A stretch of DNA of 64,000 nt from Roseovarius sp. THAF9 (GTDB lineage: Bacteria > Pseudomonadota > Alphaproteobacteria > Rhodobacterales > Rhodobacteraceae): positions 62,001 through 126,000 of the forward strand of contig NZ_CP045404.1 of the NCBI RefSeq assembly GCF_009363715.1, given 5' to 3'. Below the pieces are notes generated by a model. That model made no database searches. It was not told the origin of the DNA and saw only the letters and a program-made list of their open reading frames with translations. Within the stretch, counting starts at the first letter, position 1. The number at the start of each line of letters is the position of its first letter. This document shows positions 8,504 to 15,802 of this stretch, piece by piece. A program made the position numbers and the translations under genes.

Positions 8504-8532
8504 GCTTTCCCGGCAATCGGCTTCGGGAAAGC
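8504..8532 (+). other. Perfect inverted repeat between ackA and soeA
   Basis: GCTTTCCCG (8504-8512) and CGGGAAAGC (8524-8532) form a perfect 9-bp stem with an 11-base loop, 17 bp after the ackA stop. No run of T follows on either strand, so it is more likely an RNA-processing or partial termination structure, or an operator, than a simple terminator. It separates the dissimilatory genes from the soe genes. Confidence 0.45.
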
Positions 8533-8610
8533 GAACGAACCGAGAGAAGCGGTCGCGGGGCGGTGTGAACTGGCCTAGCGTGACCGGGACAAGCCAAGGG
8601 AGGCGACGAC

Positions 8611-11436
8611 ATGCTGGATCAGCCCAAACTGGATACCTCGCCCAAGGTGTCCGACGAGGTGCGCAAGACCACCTGTTACATGTGCGCCTGCCGCTGCGGG
8701 ATCAACGTGCATATGAAGGACGGTAAGGTCGCCTATATCGAGGGCAACCGCGACCACCCGGTGAACAAAGGCGTTCTGTGCGCCAAGGGCAGCGCGGGGA
8801 TCATGCAGCACAATGCGCCAAGCCGTCTGCGCGCGCCGCTGAAACGGGTCGGGCCGCGCGGGTCGGGCGAGTTCGAGGAGATCAGCTGGGACGAGGCGCT
8901 GGAGATCGCCACCGGCTGGCTGGAGCCGCTGCGGCAGGAGGCGCCGGAGAAGCTGGCGTTTTTCACCGGGCGCGACCAGAGCCAGAGCTTCACCAGCTTC
9001 TGGGCGCAGAATTTCGGGACGCCGAACTATGCCGCGCATGGCGGGTTCTGTTCCGTCAACATGGCGGCGGCGGGCATCTATACGATGGGCGGCGCGTTCT
9101 GGGAGTTCGGGCAGCCGGATTGGGAGAACACCAAGCTGTTCATGATCTTTGGGGTGGCGGAGGACCATGACAGCAACCCGATCAAGATGGGCATCGGGCG
9201 CGTGAAGGAACGCGGCGCCAAGGTGATCGGGGTGAATCCGATCCGGTCGGGGTATAACGCCGTCGCGGACGAATGGGTCGGGATCACGCCGGGGACCGAT
9301 GGGCTGTTTATCCTCGCGCTGGTGCATGAATTGCTGCGCGCCGGGAAGATCGACCTGCGCTACCTGGCGGAGTACACCAACGCGCCGGTACTGGTGAATT
9401 GCGATGCCAGCTCGCCTGAGCATGGGCTGCTCATGCGGGACGCCGATGGCAAGCTTCTGGTGATCGATCGGGCGACTGGACAGCCTGCGCCGTTCGACAA
9501 GAACGGTGTGAAGCCGGACCTGTCGGCCAGCTATGAAAAGGATGGCGTGACGCACAGGCCGGTGATGCACCTGTTGGCGGAGCGGTACATGGGCAAGGAC
9601 TACGCGCCCGAGGCGGTGGCGGAGCGGTGCGGCGTGAGTGCGCGGCGTATCCGGGCGATTGCGGCGGAGCTGGCGCGCGTGGCATTTGAGGAAGAGATTG
9701 TGCTGGACCGCGAGTGGACGGACTTCCGGGGGCAGACACACAAGAAGATGGTGGGCCGTCCGGTCAGTTTCCACGCGATGCGCGGGATTTCGGCGCATTC
9801 CAACGGGTTTCAGACCTGCCGGAGCCTGCACCTGTTGCAGATCCTGCTGGGCTCGGTCGAGGTGCCGGGGGGCTTTCGGTTCAAGCCGCCGTATCCCAAG
9901 CCCGTGAGCATCCACCCGACGCCGCATTGCAAGGTGACGCCGGGCAAGCCGCTGGACGGCCCGCACCTTGGGTTCGTGCGCGGGCCGGAAGATCTGGCGC
10001 TGAAGGATGACGGGACACCTGCGCGGATCGACAAGGCGTTCACCTGGGACAACCCGATGAGCGCGCATGGCATGATGCACATGGTCATCAGCAATGCGCA
10101 TGCGGGGGATCCGTACAAGATCGACACGCTGTTCATGTACATGGCGAACATGGCGTGGAATTCGACGATGAACACGCGCGGCGTGATCGACATGCTGACG
10201 GACACCGACGAGGACGGCGAGTACGTCATTCCGCATATCATCTATTCGGATGCGTATAGTTCCGAGATGGTCGCCTATTCCGACCTGATCCTGCCCGACA
10301 CGACCTATCTGGAGCGGCATGATTGCATCAGCCTGCTGGACCGCCCGATCTGCGAGGCGGATGCCGCCGCCGACGCGATCCGCTGGCCGGTGGTGGAGCC
10401 GGACCGGGACGTGAAGGGGTTTCAGACGGCGCTGGTGTTGCTGGCCAACAAGATGGGCCTGCCGGGGTTCACCAACGAGGATGGCAGCGCCAAGTGGGCG
10501 GACTATGCCGATTACATCGTCAACCACGAGCGCAAGCCGGGCATCGGCCCGCTGGCCGGGTGGCGCAAGGGCGAGGACGGACTGACCCACGGGCGCGGGG
10601 CGCCGAACGAGGACCAGCTGGAGAAATATATCGAGAATGGCGGGTTCTTCGTGAACCATATCGCCGAGGAACACGCCTATATGAAGCCGTGGAACATGGG
10701 CTATCAGAACTGGGCGGTGGGCATGGGGCTCTATGACAGTCCGCAGCCATTTATCTTTGACCTCTATGCCGAGACGATGCGCAAATTCCAATTGGCCGCC
10801 GAGGGGCATGGCGAGCGGCAGCCGCCCGAGCACCTGCGCGAGCGGATCAAGGCGACGCTGGACCCGCTGCCGGTGTGGTACCCACCGTTCGAGGACGGGC
10901 ATGTGGACCCGGTGGAATATCCCGTTCACGCGCTGACGCAGCGGCCGATGGCGATGTACCATTCCTGGGGGTCGCAGAACGCGTGGCTGCGGCAGATCCA
11001 CGGGCGCAATCCGCTGTACCTGCCGACCAAAATCTGGGAGGCGAACGGGTTTGCCGAGGGAGATTGGGCCAAGGTCACGTCGGCGCATGGAGAGATCACG
11101 GTGCCGGTGGCTCACATGGCCGCCCTTAACGAGAATACCGTCTGGACGTGGAACGCGATCGGCAAGCGCAAGGGCGCCTGGGCGCTGGAAAAGGATGCGC
11201 CGGAGGCCACGAAAGGCTTTCTGCTCAATCACCTCATTCATGAATTGCTGCCGCCCAAGGGCGACGGGCTGCGCTGGGCGAACAGTGACCCGGTGACGGG
11301 GCAGGCGGCGTGGTTCGACCTGCGCGTCAAGATCGAAAAGACGGTGGCGCCCGAAGAGGCGCACCCGACATTCGCGCCGATCACGTCGCCGGTGGGGACC
11401 GGGCCGGACGAGTTGCGCTGGAAGGTGGGCAAATGA
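8611..11436 (+). CDS. soeA: Sulfite dehydrogenase (quinone), molybdopterin catalytic subunit
   Basis: A 941-residue DMSO-reductase-family molybdoenzyme. The N-terminal [4Fe-4S] cysteines are C22, C25, C29 and C57 (C-x2-C-x3-C then VLCAKG). It contains HSNGFQTCRSLHLLQ in the central part and a C-terminal molybdopterin-dinucleotide-binding domain with HSWGSQNAWLRQIHGRNPL. There is no Tat signal, so the active site faces the cytoplasm, as known for SoeA of Allochromatium and roseobacters. It oxidises the sulfite released by Xsc to sulfate. GGGAGG precedes the ATG. The stop overlaps the start of a 50-codon gene, followed by soeB and soeC. Other DMSO-reductase substrates cannot be excluded from sequence alone. 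Confidence 0.9.
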   Translation: MLDQPKLDTSPKVSDEVRKTTCYMCACRCGINVHMKDGKVAYIEGNRDHPVNKGVLCAKGSAGIMQHNAPSRLRAPLKRVGPRGSGEFEEISWDEALEIATGWLEPLRQEAPEKLAFFTGRDQSQSFTSFWAQNFGTPNYAAHGGFCSVNMAAAGIYTMGGAFWEFGQPDWENTKLFMIFGVAEDHDSNPIKMGIGRVKERGAKVIGVNPIRSGYNAVADEWVGITPGTDGLFILALVHELLRAGKIDLRYLAEYTNAPVLVNCDASSPEHGLLMRDADGKLLVIDRATGQPAPFDKNGVKPDLSASYEKDGVTHRPVMHLLAERYMGKDYAPEAVAERCGVSARRIRAIAAELARVAFEEEIVLDREWTDFRGQTHKKMVGRPVSFHAMRGISAHSNGFQTCRSLHLLQILLGSVEVPGGFRFKPPYPKPVSIHPTPHCKVTPGKPLDGPHLGFVRGPEDLALKDDGTPARIDKAFTWDNPMSAHGMMHMVISNAHAGDPYKIDTLFMYMANMAWNSTMNTRGVIDMLTDTDEDGEYVIPHIIYSDAYSSEMVAYSDLILPDTTYLERHDCISLLDRPICEADAAADAIRWPVVEPDRDVKGFQTALVLLANKMGLPGFTNEDGSAKWADYADYIVNHERKPGIGPLAGWRKGEDGLTHGRGAPNEDQLEKYIENGGFFVNHIAEEHAYMKPWNMGYQNWAVGMGLYDSPQPFIFDLYAETMRKFQLAAEGHGERQPPEHLRERIKATLDPLPVWYPPFEDGHVDPVEYPVHALTQRPMAMYHSWGSQNAWLRQIHGRNPLYLPTKIWEANGFAEGDWAKVTSAHGEITVPVAHMAALNENTVWTWNAIGKRKGAWALEKDAPEATKGFLLNHLIHELLPPKGDGLRWANSDPVTGQAAWFDLRVKIEKTVAPEEAHPTFAPITSPVGTGPDELRWKVGK

Positions 11437-11585
11437 GCGGCAAGACCCTGACATTGATCGTTATATTGGCGTTCGTGATCTTTGTGGTCGGAACCTTCGT
11501 GTGGTTCATCGGCAATTGGAATACGAGCGGGGATGCGGCCGTTAGCAGCGCCGTCCCAGCCAAGATAGAGGAGCGGCAAGCATGA
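11433..11585 (+). CDS. Small single-span membrane protein inside the soe operon
   Basis: A 50-residue protein with one strongly hydrophobic helix at about residues 6-27 (LTLIVILAFVIFVVGTFVWF) and a short polar tail ending KIEERQA. The ATG overlaps the soeA stop (ATGA) and its own stop overlaps the soeB start (ATGA), so it is translated as part of the chain soeA-ORF-soeB-soeC. I do not recognise a named family. Its place suggests an assembly, stability or membrane-docking peptide for the Soe complex (inference). The four-base overlaps on both sides and the clean helix make it very likely to be expressed. Confidence 0.8.
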   Translation: MSGKTLTLIVILAFVIFVVGTFVWFIGNWNTSGDAAVSSAVPAKIEERQA

Positions 11586-12361
11586 CGACGCTTCCCGAGA
11601 CGACGCAGCGCAAGATGGGGCTGGTGATCGACCTCGACACTTGCGTCGGCTGTCACGCCTGCGTGGTGAGCTGCAAGGGGTGGAACACCGAGAATTACGG
11701 CGCGCCGCTGAGCGACCAGGATCCGTATGGCAGCGATCCCAGCGGGACGTTCCTGAACCGGGTGCATTCCTACGAAGTGCAGCCTCTGGCCGAGAGCGGG
11801 ATGCCGCATCCGGCGGCGCAGCTGATCCATTTCCCCAAGTCGTGCCTGCATTGCGAGGATGCGCCATGCGTTACCGTATGTCCGACCGGCGCGAGCTATA
11901 AACGGGTCGAGGACGGGATCGTGCTGGTGAACGAGAGCGATTGCATCGGCTGCGGGCTGTGTGCTTGGGCTTGTCCATATGGCGCGCGCGAGATGGACGC
12001 GGCGGAGGGCGTGATGAAGAAGTGCACGCTGTGCGTCGACCGGATCTATAACGACAACCTGCCCGAGGAGGACCGGGTGCCGGTCTGCGTGCGGACCTGT
12101 CCGGCGGGGGCGCGGCATTTCGGGGATCTGGGCGATCCGGACAGCGATGTGTCGAAACTGGTCGAGGAACGCGGTGGCATGGACCTGATGCCCGAGCAGG
12201 GCACGAAGCCTGTGAACCAGTACCTGCCGCCCCGGCCCAAGGACCGGGTGATGGCCGCCCCTGAAGAGCAGATCGACGTTTTGGCGCCGCTGCTGGCACC
12301 CGTGGCGGAGGAGCCGAAAGGGTTCATCGGCTGGCTCGACAAAGCGCTGGAGAAGATCTGA
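11582..12361 (+). CDS. soeB: Sulfite dehydrogenase iron-sulfur subunit
   Basis: A 259-residue ferredoxin-like electron-transfer subunit with four cysteine clusters: C-x2-C-x2-C-x3-C beginning at C21 (CVGCHACVVSC), CLHCEDAPCVTVCPTG, CIGCGLCAWACPYG, and a last set CTLCVDR through VCVRTCPAGARHFGDL. It relays electrons from the SoeA molybdenum site to the membrane subunit. No signal peptide is present, consistent with a cytoplasmic-side complex. The gene overlaps the preceding small gene by four bases and its stop TGA shares an A with the soeC start (TGATG). Confidence 0.92.
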   Translation: MTTLPETTQRKMGLVIDLDTCVGCHACVVSCKGWNTENYGAPLSDQDPYGSDPSGTFLNRVHSYEVQPLAESGMPHPAAQLIHFPKSCLHCEDAPCVTVCPTGASYKRVEDGIVLVNESDCIGCGLCAWACPYGAREMDAAEGVMKKCTLCVDRIYNDNLPEEDRVPVCVRTCPAGARHFGDLGDPDSDVSKLVEERGGMDLMPEQGTKPVNQYLPPRPKDRVMAAPEEQIDVLAPLLAPVAEEPKGFIGWLDKALEKI

Positions 12362-13233
12362 TGCATCCTGCCCCGTCCGTTATCGTATTCACCACGTTGT
12401 CGGGCCTTGGGTTCGGCCTGCTCTTCTGGCTGGGGCTGGGGGTCATCGTGCCGACCGGCTGGGTCGCGTTCCCCTTTTTCGTGATTGCCTACCTGCTGGC
12501 CGTGGGCGGGCTGATGGCCTCGACATTTCACTTGGGCCACCCGGAACGGGCGTTGAAGGCGTTCACGCAATGGCGGTCTTCGTGGCTGAGCCGGGAAGGC
12601 GTGTCCTCGATCGCGGCGCTGATCGTGATGGCGATTTATGGCGCGGGGCTGGTATTTTTCGACACGCAATGGATGCTGGTGGGGGTGATCGGGGCGGTGC
12701 TGTCGGCGGTGACGGTGTTTACCACCTCGATGATCTACACGCAGATGAAGACCGTGCCGCGCTGGAACACGACGCTGACGCCGCTTTTGTTCATGGCGAT
12801 TGCGCTGGCCGGCGGGGCGTTGCTGGCGGGGCAAGTTGAGATTGCGCTGATCCTGATGCCCGTCGCGGCCGCCGTGCAGGTCATCTGGTGGCTGCGCGGC
12901 GACAAGGCGTTGGCACAGTGCGGCACGGATATGGCCACGGCGACGGGGCTGGGCAATATCGGCACTGTGCGGGCGTTCGAGCCGCCGCATACGGGCAACA
13001 ATTACTTGCTGCGGGAGTTCGTCTACGTGGTGGGGCGCAAGCACGCGCAGAAGCTGCGGATGATCGCGCTTTTGTTCGGCTACACGGTGCCTTTCGTGCT
13101 TCTGCTTGTGCCGTTTTCGCACATCGCGGCGCTTGTGGCCGTTCTGGCGCATCTGGGCGGGATCGCGGCGTCGCGCTGGCTGTTCTTTGCAGAGGCCGAG
13201 CACGTGGTGGGCCTGTATTACGGGAAGCGCTAG
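12361..13233 (+). CDS. soeC: Sulfite dehydrogenase membrane anchor, DmsC/NrfD type
   Basis: A 290-residue polytopic protein with about eight predicted hydrophobic helices and the DmsC-like segment STFHLGHPERALKAFTQW near residue 60. It anchors SoeAB to the inner membrane and passes electrons to the quinone pool. It is the last gene of the tauR-distal sulfonate unit; a convergent DUF1523 gene begins 15 bp after its stop. No sulfite or sulfate exporter gene (tauE or tauZ type) follows, unlike some roseobacter clusters. Confidence 0.9.
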   Translation: MHPAPSVIVFTTLSGLGFGLLFWLGLGVIVPTGWVAFPFFVIAYLLAVGGLMASTFHLGHPERALKAFTQWRSSWLSREGVSSIAALIVMAIYGAGLVFFDTQWMLVGVIGAVLSAVTVFTTSMIYTQMKTVPRWNTTLTPLLFMAIALAGGALLAGQVEIALILMPVAAAVQVIWWLRGDKALAQCGTDMATATGLGNIGTVRAFEPPHTGNNYLLREFVYVVGRKHAQKLRMIALLFGYTVPFVLLLVPFSHIAALVAVLAHLGGIAASRWLFFAEAEHVVGLYYGKR

Positions 13234-13248
13234 GCGCCTTGTCCGCCT

Positions 13249-13845
13249 TTACAGGCGGTCTTGGCCCGGTTGCGGATCGGTCAGGCCCCACTCGTCCGTG
13301 ACAGGGTCGATCCGGCGTTCGCGGAAGCGGATCCAGCGGACGCGGATGGCCCAGGCCAGGGCTGCAAGCAACGTCAGGAAGATAATGTTGAACCACGGGA
13401 TGATGGTGACATTCGGACCCTCGACCGGTTCGACCGATATGGCGTTCGGGAAGATCGACAGGAACTCGTTGCGCCAGCCGTAATGGGTGATCGACACCCA
13501 TTTGGGGGTCTCGGAGGTGGAGCGCAGGTCGGCGGCCTCGGCCTGAAGGTTTGAGGTATCGAACTTGAAATAGGGCGGCCAGCCCCAGCCGGTATCCTCG
13601 TTGCGGTAGACCATGACACCGCCATCTGCGAGCCGGGTCTGGATGAAGAAGATATCGCGGTTGGGCGTGCCTTCGGCGTCGCCGGTGCCCACGTTGGACC
13701 AGAAGATCGAGTTTTCGCCGAAATCAATGCGCTTTTCGTAGGTGTCGGTGACGCGCGCGATGTCGTGCTGCGGCAGGGTGTAGTGCAGGAAGCCCGCGAC
13801 CAGCAGCCAGAAGGCGGCGACGAAAATCCATTTGATGTAGTGCAT
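13249..13845 (-). CDS. DUF1523 family membrane protein
   Basis: A 198-residue protein with a hydrophobic N-terminal anchor (IKWIFVAAFWLLVAGFLHYT), a conserved body containing VYRNEDTGWGWPPYFKFD typical of DUF1523, and a second hydrophobic stretch near residues 163-180 followed by an arginine-rich cytoplasmic tail. The function of the family is unknown. I chose the ATG at 13845, preceded by AAGGGG; a TTG at 13860 would add five residues. It is convergent with soeC and divergent from the TetR gene at 14031. Confidence 0.85.
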   Translation of the reverse strand: MHYIKWIFVAAFWLLVAGFLHYTLPQHDIARVTDTYEKRIDFGENSIFWSNVGTGDAEGTPNRDIFFIQTRLADGGVMVYRNEDTGWGWPPYFKFDTSNLQAEAADLRSTSETPKWVSITHYGWRNEFLSIFPNAISVEPVEGPNVTIIPWFNIIFLTLLAALAWAIRVRWIRFRERRIDPVTDEWGLTDPQPGQDRL

Positions 13846-14003
13846 GACGGCCCCTTGCAATTGAGTGGTCCCTGTCGGTTCGGCACCAACGCGCCGGCTG
13901 TTTTACACGATATAGTGTGACATCGACCCGGGGGACAGGGCAAACCGGGATCTGGTTTGCGGTGTCGGTTCGGGGTTGGCTTTTGCGTCGTGTTGTATAC
14001 TCC

Positions 14004-14016
14004 TGAACAAAGTTCA
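14004..14016 (+). promoter_or_regulatory. TGAAC-N3-GTTCA operator in the tetR promoter
   Basis: TGAAC-AAA-GTTCA, a perfect palindrome three bases after a TATACT -10 box (13996-14001) and 14 bases before the tetR ATG. It therefore covers the probable transcription start, as expected of an autoregulatory TetR-family operator. Three further copies precede the pspA-like gene. Confidence 0.7.
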
Positions 14017-14030
14017 AGTTTGGAGGCAGC

Positions 14031-14630
14031 ATGGCGGGCAAGGTTGAGGCGCGGCGGGACGCGCTGCGAAAGACGTTGATCGACCTGGCCGAGGCGAAAG
14101 TGACGCAAGGCGGTCTGGCCGCAGTCAAGGCGCGGGAACTGGCACGAGAGGCGGGGTGCGCGCTGGGCGCGATTTACAACGTGTTCGGCGATTTGCACGA
14201 CATTGTCATCGCGGTGAACGGGCGGACCTTCGGGCGGCTTGGGCAGGCCGTCGAGGCCAGCTTGGAAGATCGCGCGCAGAGGAGCCCGACCGCGCGCATG
14301 ATCGCGATGTCAGAGGCCTATCTTGATTTTGCGGAAGGCAATCGCAACGCCTGGCGCACCCTTTTCGAGGTGCAGACAGTGGCCGGGGTCGAGGCGCCGG
14401 ATTGGTACCACGACCAGATGAAACGCCTGTTCGGCCTGATCGAGGCCCCGGTGCGTGACTGCTTTCCGAAGATGCCGGAGGACGATGTGGTGCTGATGGC
14501 GCGGGCGCTGTTTTCGTCGGTGCATGGGATCGTCGCACTGGGACTGGACAACCAGGTGTCAGAGGTGTCGCGCGCCGATATGACCCGGATGATCGTGCTG
14601 GTGATCGGGAATGTCACCGGAAACAGATAG
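14031..14630 (+). CDS. TetR/AcrR family regulator of the PspA/YiaAB-like module
   Basis: A 199-residue TetR-family repressor. Residues 1-55 form the helix-turn-helix, with GLAAVKARELAREAGCALGAIYNVF as the DNA-binding segment, followed by an all-helical ligand domain resembling the WHG type. GGAGG precedes the ATG. The perfect palindrome TGAAC-AAA-GTTCA overlaps its own start of transcription, and one imperfect and two perfect copies of the same operator lie between its stop and the pspA-like gene. Direct control of both promoters is a strong inference. The inducing ligand is unknown. Confidence 0.88.
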   Translation: MAGKVEARRDALRKTLIDLAEAKVTQGGLAAVKARELAREAGCALGAIYNVFGDLHDIVIAVNGRTFGRLGQAVEASLEDRAQRSPTARMIAMSEAYLDFAEGNRNAWRTLFEVQTVAGVEAPDWYHDQMKRLFGLIEAPVRDCFPKMPEDDVVLMARALFSSVHGIVALGLDNQVSEVSRADMTRMIVLVIGNVTGNR

Positions 14631-14634
14631 TTTC

Positions 14635-14647
14635 TAAACATCGTTCA
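14635..14647 (+). promoter_or_regulatory. Imperfect TGAAC-N3-GTTCA operator
   Basis: TAAAC-ATC-GTTCA differs from the perfect operator at one position. It starts four bases after the tetR stop codon, 23 bp upstream of the next copy. Confidence 0.5.
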
Positions 14648-14657
14648 AAATAATTCT

Positions 14658-14670
14658 TGAACGGCGTTCA
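14658..14670 (+). promoter_or_regulatory. TGAAC-N3-GTTCA operator over the pspA -35 box
   Basis: TGAAC-GGC-GTTCA, extended to TTGAAC and GTTCAA (14657-14671). TTGAAC can serve as the -35 box with TATATC at 14679-14684 as -10 (16-bp spacer), so a bound repressor would block RNA polymerase. Confidence 0.7.
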
Positions 14671-14692
14671 AAGCACTATATATCTCTATTCA

Positions 14693-14705
14693 TGAACATT
14701 GTTCA
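14693..14705 (+). promoter_or_regulatory. TGAAC-N3-GTTCA operator downstream of the pspA promoter
   Basis: TGAAC-ATT-GTTCA, a perfect palindrome just after the probable transcription start and 16 bases before the pspA-like ATG at 14722. Confidence 0.7.
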
Positions 14706-14721
14706 AGAAAGGGATTGGAAT

Positions 14722-15396
14722 ATGTTCACGACACTGAAGACATTGATCGCCGGGGCGAATGCGCGGGCGGAGGAGCAGGTCAAGGACGCCTTTGCGAGCG
14801 AGTTGATCGATCAGAAGATCCGCGACTCGGATACGCAGTTGAGGGCGGCAAAAGCGACCTTGGCCTCGCTCATTCAGCGGCAGAGGTCGGAAAAGCGGAT
14901 CCTGGACGCGCTGCAAGGGCGGATCGATACCATGATGCGGCGGGCGGAAGATGCCCTGGCCTCGGACCGCAAGGACCTGGCGCGGCAGGCGGCGGATGCC
15001 GTCGCGACGATGGAGAACGAGGCGCAGCTTCGGCAGGGCACGGTCGACCGGCTGGAGGCCAAGGTAATCCGGCTGCGCGGGAGCGTGGAAGTGGCGCATC
15101 GGCGGCTGATTGACCTCAAGCAGGGTGCTGTGACGGCCCGGGCCATCCGGCGCGAGCAGCAGGTGCAGGGATCCTTGCGGACCACGATCGGCAACACGTC
15201 TGCCGCAGATGAGGCCGAAGAATTGATCGCGCGGGTGGTGGGGCGGGATGACCCGTTCGAGCAATCGCAAATCCTTCAGGGGATCGAGGCGGACCTGAAC
15301 CACGAAAGCCTGGATGCTCGCATGGAGGCGCAGGGCTTTGGCCCGGTGACGAAAGTGACGGCGGACCAGGTGCTGGACCGGCTGAAGCGCAAGTAA
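14722..15396 (+). CDS. PspA/IM30 family protein
   Basis: A 224-residue, mostly helical coiled-coil protein beginning MFTTLKTLIAGANARAEEQVKD, typical of PspA/IM30 proteins, which oligomerise on the inner membrane to preserve its integrity (ESCRT-III-like fold). I chose the ATG at 14722, preceded by AAAGGGA; an in-frame ATG at 14692 lies inside an operator palindrome and is rejected. The gene is followed 36 bp later by a small two-helix membrane protein, together forming a unit apparently controlled by the upstream TetR. There is no PspF-type activator or sigma-54 promoter, so regulation differs from the enterobacterial psp operon. Confidence 0.85.
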   Translation: MFTTLKTLIAGANARAEEQVKDAFASELIDQKIRDSDTQLRAAKATLASLIQRQRSEKRILDALQGRIDTMMRRAEDALASDRKDLARQAADAVATMENEAQLRQGTVDRLEAKVIRLRGSVEVAHRRLIDLKQGAVTARAIRREQQVQGSLRTTIGNTSAADEAEELIARVVGRDDPFEQSQILQGIEADLNHESLDARMEAQGFGPVTKVTADQVLDRLKRK

Positions 15397-15432
15397 CTGA
15401 ACGTTATTTTCTACTGAACGAGGAGACGACCA

Positions 15433-15738
15433 ATGCAATTCAATGACAAACCCGACAACACCGTGATCATGGCGTTCAACGCGATAGGCGTCGCGGCGGC
15501 CTATGTGCTGCTGGGCATGTCGCTGTGGCTTTCGACCGAAGTGCCGCTGTCGACCAAGGGCTTCTGGGGGATCGCGGTGCTGCTGCTGACGCTGAGCCTG
15601 GTGAATTTCGTGAAGTATCGTTTCGAGAACCAGGCGCGGATCGACCGGATCAACCGGATCGAGGAAGCCAGGAACGAAAAGCTGTTGGAGGATTACGTGG
15701 GCGAGAGCTATGGGCCCGAGCGCAAGGATGCGGCCTAA
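15433..15738 (+). CDS. Small two-helix membrane protein, YiaA/YiaB-like
   Basis: A 101-residue protein with two hydrophobic helices (about residues 12-33 and 42-60) separated by a short polar loop containing LSTKGFWG, then KYRFENQ and a charged cytoplasmic tail. The helix-xEKGF(W/Y)-helix-K arrangement resembles the YiaAB domain, though the match is weak and made from memory. It is co-oriented with the pspA-like gene and preceded by GAGGAGA. A membrane partner for the PspA-like protein is the natural inference. A strong hairpin terminator follows. Confidence 0.7.
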   Translation: MQFNDKPDNTVIMAFNAIGVAAAYVLLGMSLWLSTEVPLSTKGFWGIAVLLLTLSLVNFVKYRFENQARIDRINRIEEARNEKLLEDYVGESYGPERKDAA

Positions 15739-15767
15739 AGCCTGTGCGATAAGTTAGGGATGAGATG

Positions 15768-15797
15768 CCCCCCGGGAAGGTTTCCGGGGGGTGTTTT
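15768..15797. terminator. Bidirectional terminator between YiaAB-like and creatinase genes
   Basis: CCCCCCGGGAA, a three-base loop, then TTCCGGGGGG, with one bulge. TGTTTT follows on the plus strand. It lies between convergent genes (ending at 15738 plus and 15803 minus). Confidence 0.75.
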
Positions 15798-15802
15798 CCG
15801 CG

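Noticed and set aside
8575..11454. 959-codon minus-strand open frame opposite soeA
   Set aside because: Antisense shadow of soeA; the composition is low-complexity and no motif is recognisable.
14692..14721. Upstream ATG for the pspA-like gene
   Set aside because: It lies inside an operator palindrome with no Shine-Dalgarno. The ATG at 14722 has AAAGGGA and begins the conserved sequence.
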